Assembly (NCBI GenBank): GCA_003487005.1
Contig: DNFG01000286.1
Span: forward strand, 1-13,768
Reading direction: 5' to 3'
Origin: Bryobacterales bacterium
GTDB taxonomy: Bacteria > Acidobacteriota > Terriglobia > Bryobacterales > Bryobacteraceae
DNA: 13,768 bases
Shown here in pieces: positions 1 to 6,457 of this stretch (positions are counted from its first letter, which is position 1; every line of letters begins with the position of its first letter). The translations under genes were made by a program, and so were the position numbers. Under the pieces are notes generated by a model that searched no databases, had not been told where the DNA came from, and saw only the letters and a list, made by a program, of their open reading frames with translations.

Positions 1-2238
1 GTCCGGCCGAACCCGGTTCCGGCGGGTGAATACCGGATCGAAGCCGTCCTTCAGGAGCGGGAAGGCCCCATTTACCGGCTCCGCGGGAAGGCGTCGATCG
101 AGACCGCCGAACTGCTCATTGAAGCCGACGAGATCGACTTCAATGAGGAAATGAACTACGCCGAGGCGCGAGGCAATGTCCACCTGCTGAGCTTTCGCGA
201 GGGCGAAGAAGTATGGGCCGAACGCGCCGAGTATCGATTCCACGACAAGACGGGCGCCTTCTACGAAGTGCGAGGGTCCGCCCCGGCAAAGATTGACCCC
301 CGGCCGGGCATCCTGACTACCGGACAACCCTTCCTTTTCTCCGGCGACTGGGCGGAGTTACTGGATGGGCGGTATCTGCTGTACAAGGGGACGCTGACCA
401 ACTGCACGTACCCGGGTCCCTGGTGGACCCTGGAAGCGCCCGAATTCGACATCATCCCCGGCGACCGGGCCATCGCGCGGCGCGCCACGTTCAAAATGCG
501 CCGGGTACCCATGTTCTACGCCCCGTTGTTCTACAAATCCCTTTCCGATTCAACCAGGAAGAGCGGATTTCTGACTCCGAACCTGGGCAACTCCAACCGC
601 CGCGGCTTCATGTACGGACTGGGCTACTACTGGGCCATCAATCGCAGTTACGACGTGCAATACCGCGCACAGTACTTCACCCAGCGCGGCCTGGCCCACA
701 ATGTCGACCTCCGCGGCAAGCCCACGCAGAACTCCGACTTCAACTTCATCCTCTATGGGATTGATGACAAAGGCCTGAGGAGGCCCGACGGCACCCGCGA
801 CAAGCAGGGCGGCCTGCTGATGAGCGCCACGGGCCAGGCGCAGTGGGGCAAAGGCTTCTATTCGCGCGGCGTGGTGAACTACCTGAGCAACTTCCTGTTC
901 CGGCAGGCCTTCACCGAGACGTTCAACGAGGCCGTCTTCTCTGAGGTGAACAGCATCTTCTTCACTTCGAAAGACTGGTCCCACTACCACCTCAACATTG
1001 TCTTCGCCCAGCAGGACAATTTTCAGGACAGCACCCCCGGCAACAAGATCCAGATCCGCAAACTGCCGCGCGTGGAGTTCCTCAGCCGCGACCACCAAGT
1101 GACCCGGCGCAACCTGCCCATCTGGGTTTCCTGGAACACCAGTTTCGGGCTGGTGCGCCGGAATCAGCCGCTCTTCCAGACCCGCCGCTTCGTGGAACGG
1201 CTGGACCTGGAACCCCGCGTCATGACGGCGCTGCGCTGGAAGAGCATCCACCTGGCGCCGTACCTGTCTCTGCGGGAGACCTACTACGGGTCCAGCTTCG
1301 AGAATGGCGCCGTGTTCGGGCAGAACTACAACCGGTTTTCCCGCGAAATGGGCTTCGATCTGCAACTGCCGTCGCTGAGCCGGATCTTCAGCGCCCCGCG
1401 TTGGAGCGGCGCGCGGCAGTGGAAGCATTCCATCGAGCCCCGCGTGCAGTTCCGGAAGGTCTCCGGGGTCTCGGACTTCGAGCGGGCGATCCGGTTCGAC
1501 GAGATGGAACTGGTGGCGAACACCACCGAGTTCGACCTGTCGATTGCGAACAGGCTTTGGGCAAAGACCCGGTCGGGCGAAGTGCGCGACTACCTGACCT
1601 GGGAGGTGTCGCAGCGACGGTTCCTCGATCCCGATTTCGGCGGAGCGCTGCGCCCGGGGGAGCGGAACGTGTTTCTGTCCACCACCCAGATGACCGCCTA
1701 TACGTTCCTGAATGAGCGGCGGAACTCGTCCCCGGTGGTCAGTGTGCTGCGCGCTCAGCCGCGGCCGGCATTCGGACTGGAATGGCGGACCGACTACGAT
1801 CCCCTGCGGGGCAAGCTGGTGAATTCCAGCGCGAGCGCGGACGCGCGGTTTGACAATTACTTCTTCTCGGTGGGGCACAACAAAGTGAGTTGCATCCCGC
1901 TGCTGGGCGAGGAGGGCCCGGCAAACCCGTGCCGGGGCACGCCTGCGCCGGGCACCGTGCTGTCGCCGCCGTCGAACCAGATTCGCGGCATGGTGGGGCT
2001 GGGCAAAGAGAACCGCCGCGGCTGGAATGCGGGTTTCTTCGCGCTGTACGACTATCAGACACGGGTTCTGCAGTTCGCCAACACACAGATGACCTACAAC
2101 ACGAACTGTTGCGCGTACAGCTTCCAGTTCCGGCGGCTCAACTTCGGCGCGCGCAACGAGAATCAGTTCCGGGTGGCGTTTGTCATCGCCAATATCGGCA
2201 GTTTTGGCACACTGCGAAGGCAGGAACGGCTGTTTTGA
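1..2238 (+). CDS. lptD: LPS-assembly protein LptD, 5'-truncated by window edge
   Basis: Outer-membrane LptD (OstA/Imp), the beta-barrel that inserts lipopolysaccharide into the outer leaflet. The frame is open from base 1, so the start and signal peptide lie left of the window; an ATG at 151 is internal. Residues are counted from base 1. About 1-110 is the LptA-like jellyroll (YRLRGKASIETAELLIEADE). About 135-200 holds the family signature RRVPMFYAPLFYKSLSDSTR followed by KSGFLTPNLGNSNRRGF and GYYW. The rest is the barrel. A cysteine at 135 (LTNCTYPG) and an adjacent pair at 703-704 (NTNCC) match the positions of E. coli C173 and C724/C725, which form the maturation disulfides. An extra pair (SCIPLLGEEGPANPC) lies in a probable surface loop. 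The gene converges on zapA with a 4-bp gap and no visible terminator. Identification is firm; only its N-terminal extent is unknown. Confidence 0.95.
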   Translation, partial: VRPNPVPAGEYRIEAVLQEREGPIYRLRGKASIETAELLIEADEIDFNEEMNYAEARGNVHLLSFREGEEVWAERAEYRFHDKTGAFYEVRGSAPAKIDPRPGILTTGQPFLFSGDWAELLDGRYLLYKGTLTNCTYPGPWWTLEAPEFDIIPGDRAIARRATFKMRRVPMFYAPLFYKSLSDSTRKSGFLTPNLGNSNRRGFMYGLGYYWAINRSYDVQYRAQYFTQRGLAHNVDLRGKPTQNSDFNFILYGIDDKGLRRPDGTRDKQGGLLMSATGQAQWGKGFYSRGVVNYLSNFLFRQAFTETFNEAVFSEVNSIFFTSKDWSHYHLNIVFAQQDNFQDSTPGNKIQIRKLPRVEFLSRDHQVTRRNLPIWVSWNTSFGLVRRNQPLFQTRRFVERLDLEPRVMTALRWKSIHLAPYLSLRETYYGSSFENGAVFGQNYNRFSREMGFDLQLPSLSRIFSAPRWSGARQWKHSIEPRVQFRKVSGVSDFERAIRFDEMELVANTTEFDLSIANRLWAKTRSGEVRDYLTWEVSQRRFLDPDFGGALRPGERNVFLSTTQMTAYTFLNERRNSSPVVSVLRAQPRPAFGLEWRTDYDPLRGKLVNSSASADARFDNYFFSVGHNKVSCIPLLGEEGPANPCRGTPAPGTVLSPPSNQIRGMVGLGKENRRGWNAGFFALYDYQTRVLQFANTQMTYNTNCCAYSFQFRRLNFGARNENQFRVAFVIANIGSFGTLRRQERLF

Positions 2239-2242
2239 GAGC

Positions 2243-2542
2243 TTAAGCCTGTTCGGGATCGAGCAGGGAGGCGGCGATTTCGTCAAGCCGTTCGGCGCGC
2301 TGCTCGAATTCGGCGAGGCGGCGCTCGAGAAGGCGGACACGATCAGCGAGATGAAGCGAAGAGAGGACGGCCACGCGGACCGGATCATTACCGGCACTGC
2401 GGGAGGCGATCTGATTCATGAGGTCGTCGACGGCCTGGGCCAGCGCCTCGGTCTCGCCGGGCTCCCCGGAGGAGCGGAGCGTATAGGGGTGCTGGAAGAT
2501 CGTGACGCGAACGAGATTTTTTTCAGCTGAGCCGGATTCCAC
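2243..2542 (-). CDS. zapA: Cell division protein ZapA
   Basis: A 99-residue ZapA-family protein. ZapA tetramers cross-link FtsZ filaments at the division ring in the cytoplasm. The N-terminal part (VRVTIFQHPYTLRSSGEP) is the small beta-alpha head, followed by ALAQAVDDLMNQIAS, the conserved VAVLSSLHLADRVRLLERRL and a coiled-coil tail. The start is taken as GTG at 2542. It is preceded by AAGGAG at an 8-base spacing and gives the length usual for the family. The same frame continues open upstream to 2692, but that extension reads through the preceding gene and looks unlike ZapA. It is last in the rpmI-rplT-coiled-coil-zapA cluster, 16 bp after the coiled-coil gene. ZapA is known elsewhere to sit next to pheT or to a ZapB-like gene, so the neighbourhood supports the call. 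Confidence 0.88.
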   Translation of the reverse strand: MESGSAEKNLVRVTIFQHPYTLRSSGEPGETEALAQAVDDLMNQIASRSAGNDPVRVAVLSSLHLADRVRLLERRLAEFEQRAERLDEIAASLLDPEQA

Positions 2543-2550
2543 GGTTTCGG

Positions 2551-2556
2551 CTCCTT
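2551..2556 (-). promoter_or_regulatory. Ribosome binding site deciding the zapA start
   Basis: On the minus strand the sequence reads AAGGAG, then 8 bases, then GTG. It lies in the 16-bp gap after the stop of the coiled-coil gene. It is the strongest Shine-Dalgarno match near zapA and the reason for choosing the GTG at 2542 over the longer open frame. Confidence 0.75.
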
Positions 2557-2558
2557 GA

Positions 2559-2852
2559 TTAAGCCTCGGAGAGCAGATCCATCTGCTCCACTTGCGAGAG
2601 GAGGTTCTTGATCCGGGAAGCGGCTTCCCGCTGGCGGTTGCGCAAGGCTTCGGATTCCTCCGAGGCGCGCGCGAGTTGTTCGCGGACGTCATCGACCTCG
2701 GCGACGGCGGCGTCGCGAGAGGCTTCGGCCGCGTTCAGCTGCTGTTCGAGTTCCGCGTTGCGGGTCCTCAGCGTCGACAGGGTCTGCGCCAGCAAGTCCA
2801 AACGGGCTTCGAGGCGGGCGAGTGCGTCTTCGTCTTCCCGGATCAGTTCCAT
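2559..2852 (-). CDS. Small coiled-coil protein, ZapB/TIGR02449-like
   Basis: A 97-residue protein that is almost entirely one long heptad-patterned helix. Leucines and other hydrophobics recur at a/d spacing from LARLEARLDLLAQTLSTLR through NAELEQQLNAAEAS to RIKNLLSQVEQMD. It has no cysteine, signal peptide or membrane segment, so it should be cytoplasmic. The pattern (N-A-E-L-x-x-Q-L, then an R-x-x-A spacer, then a closing R-I-x-x-L-L-x-Q-V-E) resembles the short TIGR02449/ZapB-like proteins encoded next to zapA in many proteobacteria. It starts 14 bp after rplT and ends 16 bp before zapA. Inference: it partners ZapA at the Z-ring. Coiled-coil composition alone cannot prove that, and a generic coiled-coil protein is the alternative. 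Confidence 0.72.
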   Translation of the reverse strand: MELIREDEDALARLEARLDLLAQTLSTLRTRNAELEQQLNAAEASRDAAVAEVDDVREQLARASEESEALRNRQREAASRIKNLLSQVEQMDLLSEA

Positions 2853-2866
2853 GCAACCAGACTATA

Positions 2867-3223
2867 CTACGCGATGGCGGCTTTGGCCTTATCCACCAGC
2901 GACGTGAACGCCGCGGGTTCGTTGGCGGCGAGGTCGGCCAGAATCTTGCGATTGAGTTCGACGCCCGCTTTCTTCAGCCCACCGATGAACTTGGAGTAGC
3001 TGAGGTCATTCTGGCGGCAGCCCGCATTGATGCGGAGGATGAAAAGCCGGCGGAAATCGCGCTTCTTGCGGCGGCGCCCGACGTAGGCGTAGCGCAGGGC
3101 CTTCTCGACCGCCTCCTGGGCGGAACGATACAGCTTGCTTTTCGTGAGGAAGTAACCCTTGGCGAGGGCGAGAGTCTTACGCCGGCTGTCCCGGCGGTTG
3201 GTAGATCGTTTGACTCTGGGCAC
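2867..3223 (-). CDS. rplT: 50S ribosomal protein L20
   Basis: A 118-residue L20, the usual length, which binds 23S rRNA early in 50S assembly. The N-terminus PRVKRSTNRRDSRRKTLALA, the block GYFLTKSKLYRSAQEAVEKA and the core RRRKKRDFRRLFILRINAG are typical of the family. The start is GTG at 3223 with AAAGGA 9 bases upstream. L20 is a known translational autoregulator of its own operon in other bacteria. The 88-nt gap to rpmI is GC-rich and could fold, but I could not identify a specific L20 target. The gene lies between rpmI and the coiled-coil/zapA pair, probably in one transcript. Confidence 0.97.
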   Translation of the reverse strand: MPRVKRSTNRRDSRRKTLALAKGYFLTKSKLYRSAQEAVEKALRYAYVGRRRKKRDFRRLFILRINAGCRQNDLSYSKFIGGLKKAGVELNRKILADLAANEPAAFTSLVDKAKAAIA

Positions 3224-3311
3224 GTTTCGAAGTCCTTTCTTTCAAAAACGAATCAAGTCCGGCGGCTCGGGCACGTGCGGCGCTCCGGCTCGCGCGGGGG
3301 ATCCCCTGGGT

Positions 3312-3506
3312 TTAGTAGGGGATCATTTCAAGGAGTTTGGCCTGGTCCGCCTTGTCGGCAACCACGCTCTGCCGCAAACCACGTTTGCGCGAGGTGGATT
3401 TGGAAGTCAGAATATGGCGGCGGAACGCTTTGTTGCGAACCACTTTGCCGGTTCCGGTCTTCTTGAAACGCTTGGCCGCACCCTTGTGGGTCTTCAGCTT
3501 GGGCAT
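3312..3506 (-). CDS. rpmI: 50S ribosomal protein L35
   Basis: A 64-residue L35 of normal length. It shows the family start [20 protein letters not shown], the basic middle [20 protein letters not shown] and the end [14 protein letters not shown] element lies about 7 bases before the ATG at 3506. It is first of the rpmI-rplT-coiled-coil-zapA run. The usual upstream partner infC is not present: the preceding gene (75 bp away) encodes an unrelated secreted protein. A possible promoter and leader hairpin lie in that gap. Confidence 0.97.
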   Translation of the reverse strand: MPKLKTHKGAAKRFKKTGTGKVVRNKAFRRHILTSKSTSRKRGLRQSVVADKADQAKLLEMIPY

Positions 3507-3527
3507 GATTTTATCCTGTGAGAAGAT

Positions 3528-3550
3528 GCCGCAGCCCGCGAAGGCGCGGC
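3528..3550 (-). promoter_or_regulatory. Putative leader hairpin before rpmI
   Basis: On the minus strand GCCGCGCC and GGCTGCGGC flank a short TTCGCG loop and pair over eight positions with one bulged T. It lies 21 bases before the rpmI ATG. No T-tract follows, so it does not look like a terminator for the upstream gene. It may be a 5' leader structure, for example for L20 feedback, but nothing in the sequence ties it to L20. Confidence 0.35.
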
Positions 3551-3559
3551 AACCTTTCC

Positions 3560-3568
3560 ATGTTAGCA
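3560..3568 (-). promoter_or_regulatory. Possible extended -10 promoter for rpmI-rplT
   Basis: The minus strand reads TGCTAACAT, an extended -10 element (TGN plus TAACAT), about 54 bases before the rpmI start. No good -35 hexamer is visible 17 bp upstream. An internal promoter is plausible because ribosomal genes would otherwise depend on the isc operon transcript. Confidence 0.35.
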
Positions 3569-3581
3569 GATCCGGCGCGAT

Positions 3582-4394
3582 TCAGCGAGGATCATGAAAG
3601 ACGAGCACGGATTCGGCCTGGAAGCGCTGGTAGTTCGAGTAAGCCTGCACGGTCTCCTGGACGGCCACGCGGCGCGTGCCCACCTCGATGCGCGAGACGA
3701 TGCTTTCGATCAGCCAGACGCCGTCCACGGGCTCCCATTTGAATCGCGTCTTCGAGCCTTTGGGCTGGCTGTGGTAGTCGTAGCCCTGTTCCATTTCAGC
3801 GCGGACCGGATGTTTGGTCTCCCGGTCGAGCCACAGATGGCCGCGCAGAGAGAGCGACCATTCGCTGGGATGCCGGGGGCGCCGGGTGCCGGAGCGGGGC
3901 CAGACCGAAATCACCAGGCAGGGCCCCTCGGGGCACTGGTCCTCGCGATCAAAACGCGCCTGGTGGTTTTCGGCGAGGGTCTTTACATCGAAGCGGAGGC
4001 GGGTGCGTTCGGCGGCGGCGAAGCGGCGGCGGCGCTCGTCAAGAGGGGTCTTGCGGCGAAAATCGGCAACGGCCTGCATCCGCTTCTCTTCCTCGGCGGC
4101 GGCTTTGGCATCCAGAGGCTTGCCATTGAGGGACGTACGCCTGTGGTAACTCTCGCCCTCGACGAAGATCACTTCGTAGCCGGTTTCCCCGCCCTCCTTG
4201 ACCTCACCGTCCCACTGGATCTCACGGACCTGGATCCGCTCCTGAAAAACGAAGAAGGCCGCCTCGCGCCGGTTCTTCGAAACGGCATCGGCGGCCTCCC
4301 GGAGCAGGCGGGCAGCATCGGGTTCAGCCGCTGACGCGGCGAGACCCGTGACGGCCACAGCCAGGATCAGGCGTCGTTGAATTCCTCGTGCCAT
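3582..4394 (-). CDS. Secreted protein of unknown function at the end of the isc operon
   Basis: A 270-residue protein I do not recognise as a characterised family. Residues 1-22 form a clear Sec signal peptide (basic MARGIQRR, hydrophobic LILAVAVTGLAA, cleavage motif ASA before AEPDA), so it is exported. The mature part starts with a helix (AARLLREAADAVSKNRREA). Beta-strand-like segments follow (GYEVIFVEGESYHRR, NGKPLDAKA, HLWLDRETKHPVRAEMEQG, VDGVWLIESIVSRIEV). Antiparallel strands of this kind suggest a LolA/LolB-like or outer-membrane-lipoprotein-sorting fold, but that is only a guess. A CPEGPC pair could form a periplasmic disulfide. There is no lipobox. The ATG lies inside iscX, overlapping it by 28 bp, which implies translational coupling to the isc transcript. 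A later CTG at the iscX stop would remove the basic n-region, so the ATG is preferred. Confidence 0.75.
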   Translation of the reverse strand: MARGIQRRLILAVAVTGLAASAAEPDAARLLREAADAVSKNRREAAFFVFQERIQVREIQWDGEVKEGGETGYEVIFVEGESYHRRTSLNGKPLDAKAAAEEEKRMQAVADFRRKTPLDERRRRFAAAERTRLRFDVKTLAENHQARFDREDQCPEGPCLVISVWPRSGTRRPRHPSEWSLSLRGHLWLDRETKHPVRAEMEQGYDYHSQPKGSKTRFKWEPVDGVWLIESIVSRIEVGTRRVAVQETVQAYSNYQRFQAESVLVFHDPR

Positions 4395-4579
4395 GCCATC
4401 TGGATCGCTTCGAGCTTGGCTTCGTTCGACTTCGCCGGGTCATCGGCGAAGCCTTCCAGTTCACACACCATCTTATGAAGATCGGTGAAGCGAACGGTAA
4501 GCGGATCCATGCCGGGAAACTTTTCGAAAAGAGCGATCCCGATCTCTTCGGCGTCGCCCCAGAACATTTCGACAGTCAT
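4367..4579 (-). CDS. iscX: IscX (YfhJ), Fe-S assembly modulator
   Basis: A 70-residue IscX; the E. coli protein is 66. It keeps the family pattern: DAEEIGIALFEKFPGMDPLT, VRFTDLHKMVCELEGF, DDPAKSNEAKLEAIQMAW. IscX is a small acidic winged-helix protein that binds IscS and iron and modulates the rate of cluster assembly; it competes with the frataxin CyaY for IscS. The start lies one base after the hscA stop (TGA G ATG), so translation is probably coupled. In E. coli a ferredoxin gene separates hscA from iscX; here there is none. The 3' end overlaps the secreted-protein gene by 28 bp. Confidence 0.93.
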   Translation of the reverse strand: MTVEMFWGDAEEIGIALFEKFPGMDPLTVRFTDLHKMVCELEGFADDPAKSNEAKLEAIQMAWHEEFNDA

Positions 4580-4580
4580 C

Positions 4581-6431
4581 TCAGATCTTGGTTCCTTTCA
4601 AAGCCTGGCGGACGGCGGTGTTCATCATGGACTCGGCCAGCGTGCGGGTGGCCGCGTCCAGCTTTTCAATCTGGCCGAGGATCAGGTGGTGGTCTTCGGC
4701 ATGATAGACCATCTGGAGTCCGTTGAGCGCTTCATCCACGGCGGCACGCTCGGTATCGCTCAAATCGAGCCAGGCCGGATTCGCACGGGCCTTTTCGACC
4801 GCTGCCAGGATGTTGTCGGCCTCGACGCGCGCCTCTCGCACCTGCCGCGCGGCGAAATCCTCTTCGGCTTTCTCGAAACTCTCGCGAATCATGGTTTCGA
4901 CCTGTTCGTCGGTCAATCCGTAGGAGGGCTTCACCTCGACGCTCTGCTCCTTGCCGGTCCGCAAGTCGCGGGCGGTGACATTCAGGATGCCGTTGGCGTC
5001 GATCAGGAAGCGGACTTCGATGCGGGTCATGCCCGCGGGGAGCGGGTCGATGTCCTTCAGGTCAAAACGGGCCAGCGACCGGCAATCGCGAACCAGTTCG
5101 CGTTCGCCCTGCAGGACGTGGATCAGCACGTTCTTCTGACCGTCCACGGACGTGGTGAACGTCTCGGTAGCCGAGGCCGGGATGGTTGAGTTCCGGTGGA
5201 TCAGCTTCGAGACCACGCCGCCCATGGTTTCGATGCCGAGCGAAAGCGGAGTGACGTCGAGCAGCAACTGGTCCTCGACATCACCGGAAAGGATTGCGGC
5301 CTGTACGGCGGCGCCGAGCGCCACCACTTCATCGGGGTTCAATTCGGTGTGCGGTTTGGCCTTAAAAAGGGCTTCCACGGCCTTCCGGACCAGCGGGATG
5401 CGCGTGGAACCGCCGACGAGAACTACTTCGTCGATCTGTTCGGGCGTCAGATTGGCGTCGCGCAAGGCTTCGCGGCAGGGTTGCAGCGTCCGTTCGACGA
5501 TATCCTGGATCAACTGCTCGAACAGTTCACGAGTCAACTCGCGCTGATAGACGCGACCACGGTAGTCGACCGAAATCGTCACCTTCGGCAGCGTCGAAAG
5601 CTGGTGTTTGGCCTCGATCACGGCGCGGCGGACCGTTTGAATCGCTTCCAGGTTGCCCGAGAGCGATTCGCCCCACTCGCTGGCGATGTCCTCGAGGGCG
5701 ATCGCCATCAGACGTTCGTCGATGTCGTCGCCGCCCAGATGGGTGTCGCCGTTGGTGGCCAGTACCTCGAAGATGCCTTCCTGCAGGCGGAGAATCGAGA
5801 TATCGAAAGTGCCGCCGCCGAGATCGTAGACGGCCACGATGCCTTCCTTGCGCTTGTCGAGCCCGTAAGCGAGCGAGGCCGCCGTCGGCTCATTCACCAG
5901 GCGCAGCACTTCGAGGCCCGCCAGCCGGCCGGCGTCCTTGGTGGCCTGCCGCTGGGCATCGTTGAAGTAGGCCGGGACCGTGATCACGGCCTGGGAGATG
6001 TCCTCGCCGAGGTGGGCTTCGGCATTCCGCTTGAGTTCGAGCAGAATCTGCGCGGAGACCTCGGGCGGAGTAACCGGCTTGCCGCCCACATCGAGCCGGA
6101 TGACGCTTTCGCTGCCTTCGGCGATCCGGAACGGAAGCATTTTGAGATCGTCGCGGACATCCTCGAGACCCCGTCCCATCAGCCGCTTCACCGAGTAAAC
6201 GGTGTTTTCGGGGCGCTCGATCTGCAGTGCCCGGGCCGCCTCTCCGGCGACGCGGGTTCCATCCGCGGAGTAGGAAACGATGCTGGGGACGAGCCTGTCT
6301 CCCTCGGGCGTCGGAATCACCTTGGGCGTCATGCCGTCCAGCCAGGCGACCAGGCTGTTGGTGGTGCCGAGATCGATCCCGACAATTCGCTTTTTGGCGG
6401 AGCCGCCAAAGTCAATTTGAAAAGTACCCAT
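4581..6431 (-). CDS. hscA: Fe-S cluster assembly chaperone HscA (Hsp70)
   Basis: A 616-residue specialised Hsp70, the same length as E. coli HscA. With HscB it uses ATP hydrolysis to release the nascent cluster from IscU. The ATPase domain (about 15-390) has VGIDLGTTNSLVAW, AVITVPAYFNDAQRQATKDA, VAVYDLGGGTFDISIL and EVVLVGGSTRIPLVRKAVEA. The linker LLLDVTPLSLGIETMGG leads to the substrate domain. There VLQGERELVRDCRSLARF and VEVKPSYGLTDEQ are HscA-type rather than DnaK-type, and the C-terminus ALKGTKI lacks a DnaK EEVD-like tail. The cognate IscU keeps the LPPVK motif that HscA binds. The gene follows hscB by 26 bp with only a weak Shine-Dalgarno sequence (CCGGAAA) and ends one base before iscX. 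Confidence 0.96.
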   Translation of the reverse strand: MGTFQIDFGGSAKKRIVGIDLGTTNSLVAWLDGMTPKVIPTPEGDRLVPSIVSYSADGTRVAGEAARALQIERPENTVYSVKRLMGRGLEDVRDDLKMLPFRIAEGSESVIRLDVGGKPVTPPEVSAQILLELKRNAEAHLGEDISQAVITVPAYFNDAQRQATKDAGRLAGLEVLRLVNEPTAASLAYGLDKRKEGIVAVYDLGGGTFDISILRLQEGIFEVLATNGDTHLGGDDIDERLMAIALEDIASEWGESLSGNLEAIQTVRRAVIEAKHQLSTLPKVTISVDYRGRVYQRELTRELFEQLIQDIVERTLQPCREALRDANLTPEQIDEVVLVGGSTRIPLVRKAVEALFKAKPHTELNPDEVVALGAAVQAAILSGDVEDQLLLDVTPLSLGIETMGGVVSKLIHRNSTIPASATETFTTSVDGQKNVLIHVLQGERELVRDCRSLARFDLKDIDPLPAGMTRIEVRFLIDANGILNVTARDLRTGKEQSVEVKPSYGLTDEQVETMIRESFEKAEEDFAARQVREARVEADNILAAVEKARANPAWLDLSDTERAAVDEALNGLQMVYHAEDHHLILGQIEKLDAATRTLAESMMNTAVRQALKGTKI

Positions 6432-6457
6432 GATTTTGTGCGTTTCCGGCTGGCGGG

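Noticed and set aside
550..2397. Long minus-strand open frame antisense to lptD
   Set aside because: It mirrors the codon structure of a GC-rich gene; its translation is rich in Arg/Pro/Ala/His with no recognisable domain, and lptD on the other strand is unmistakable.
2543..2692. Longer ZapA start at 2692
   Set aside because: The extension lies across the coiled-coil gene, is Arg/Pro/Ser-rich and unlike ZapA; the GTG at 2542 has an AAGGAG at good spacing.
3297..3306. GGGGATCCCC palindrome between rpmI and rplT
   Set aside because: A 10-bp perfect palindrome with no loop cannot form a hairpin well and is common by chance in GC-rich DNA; no T-tract follows.
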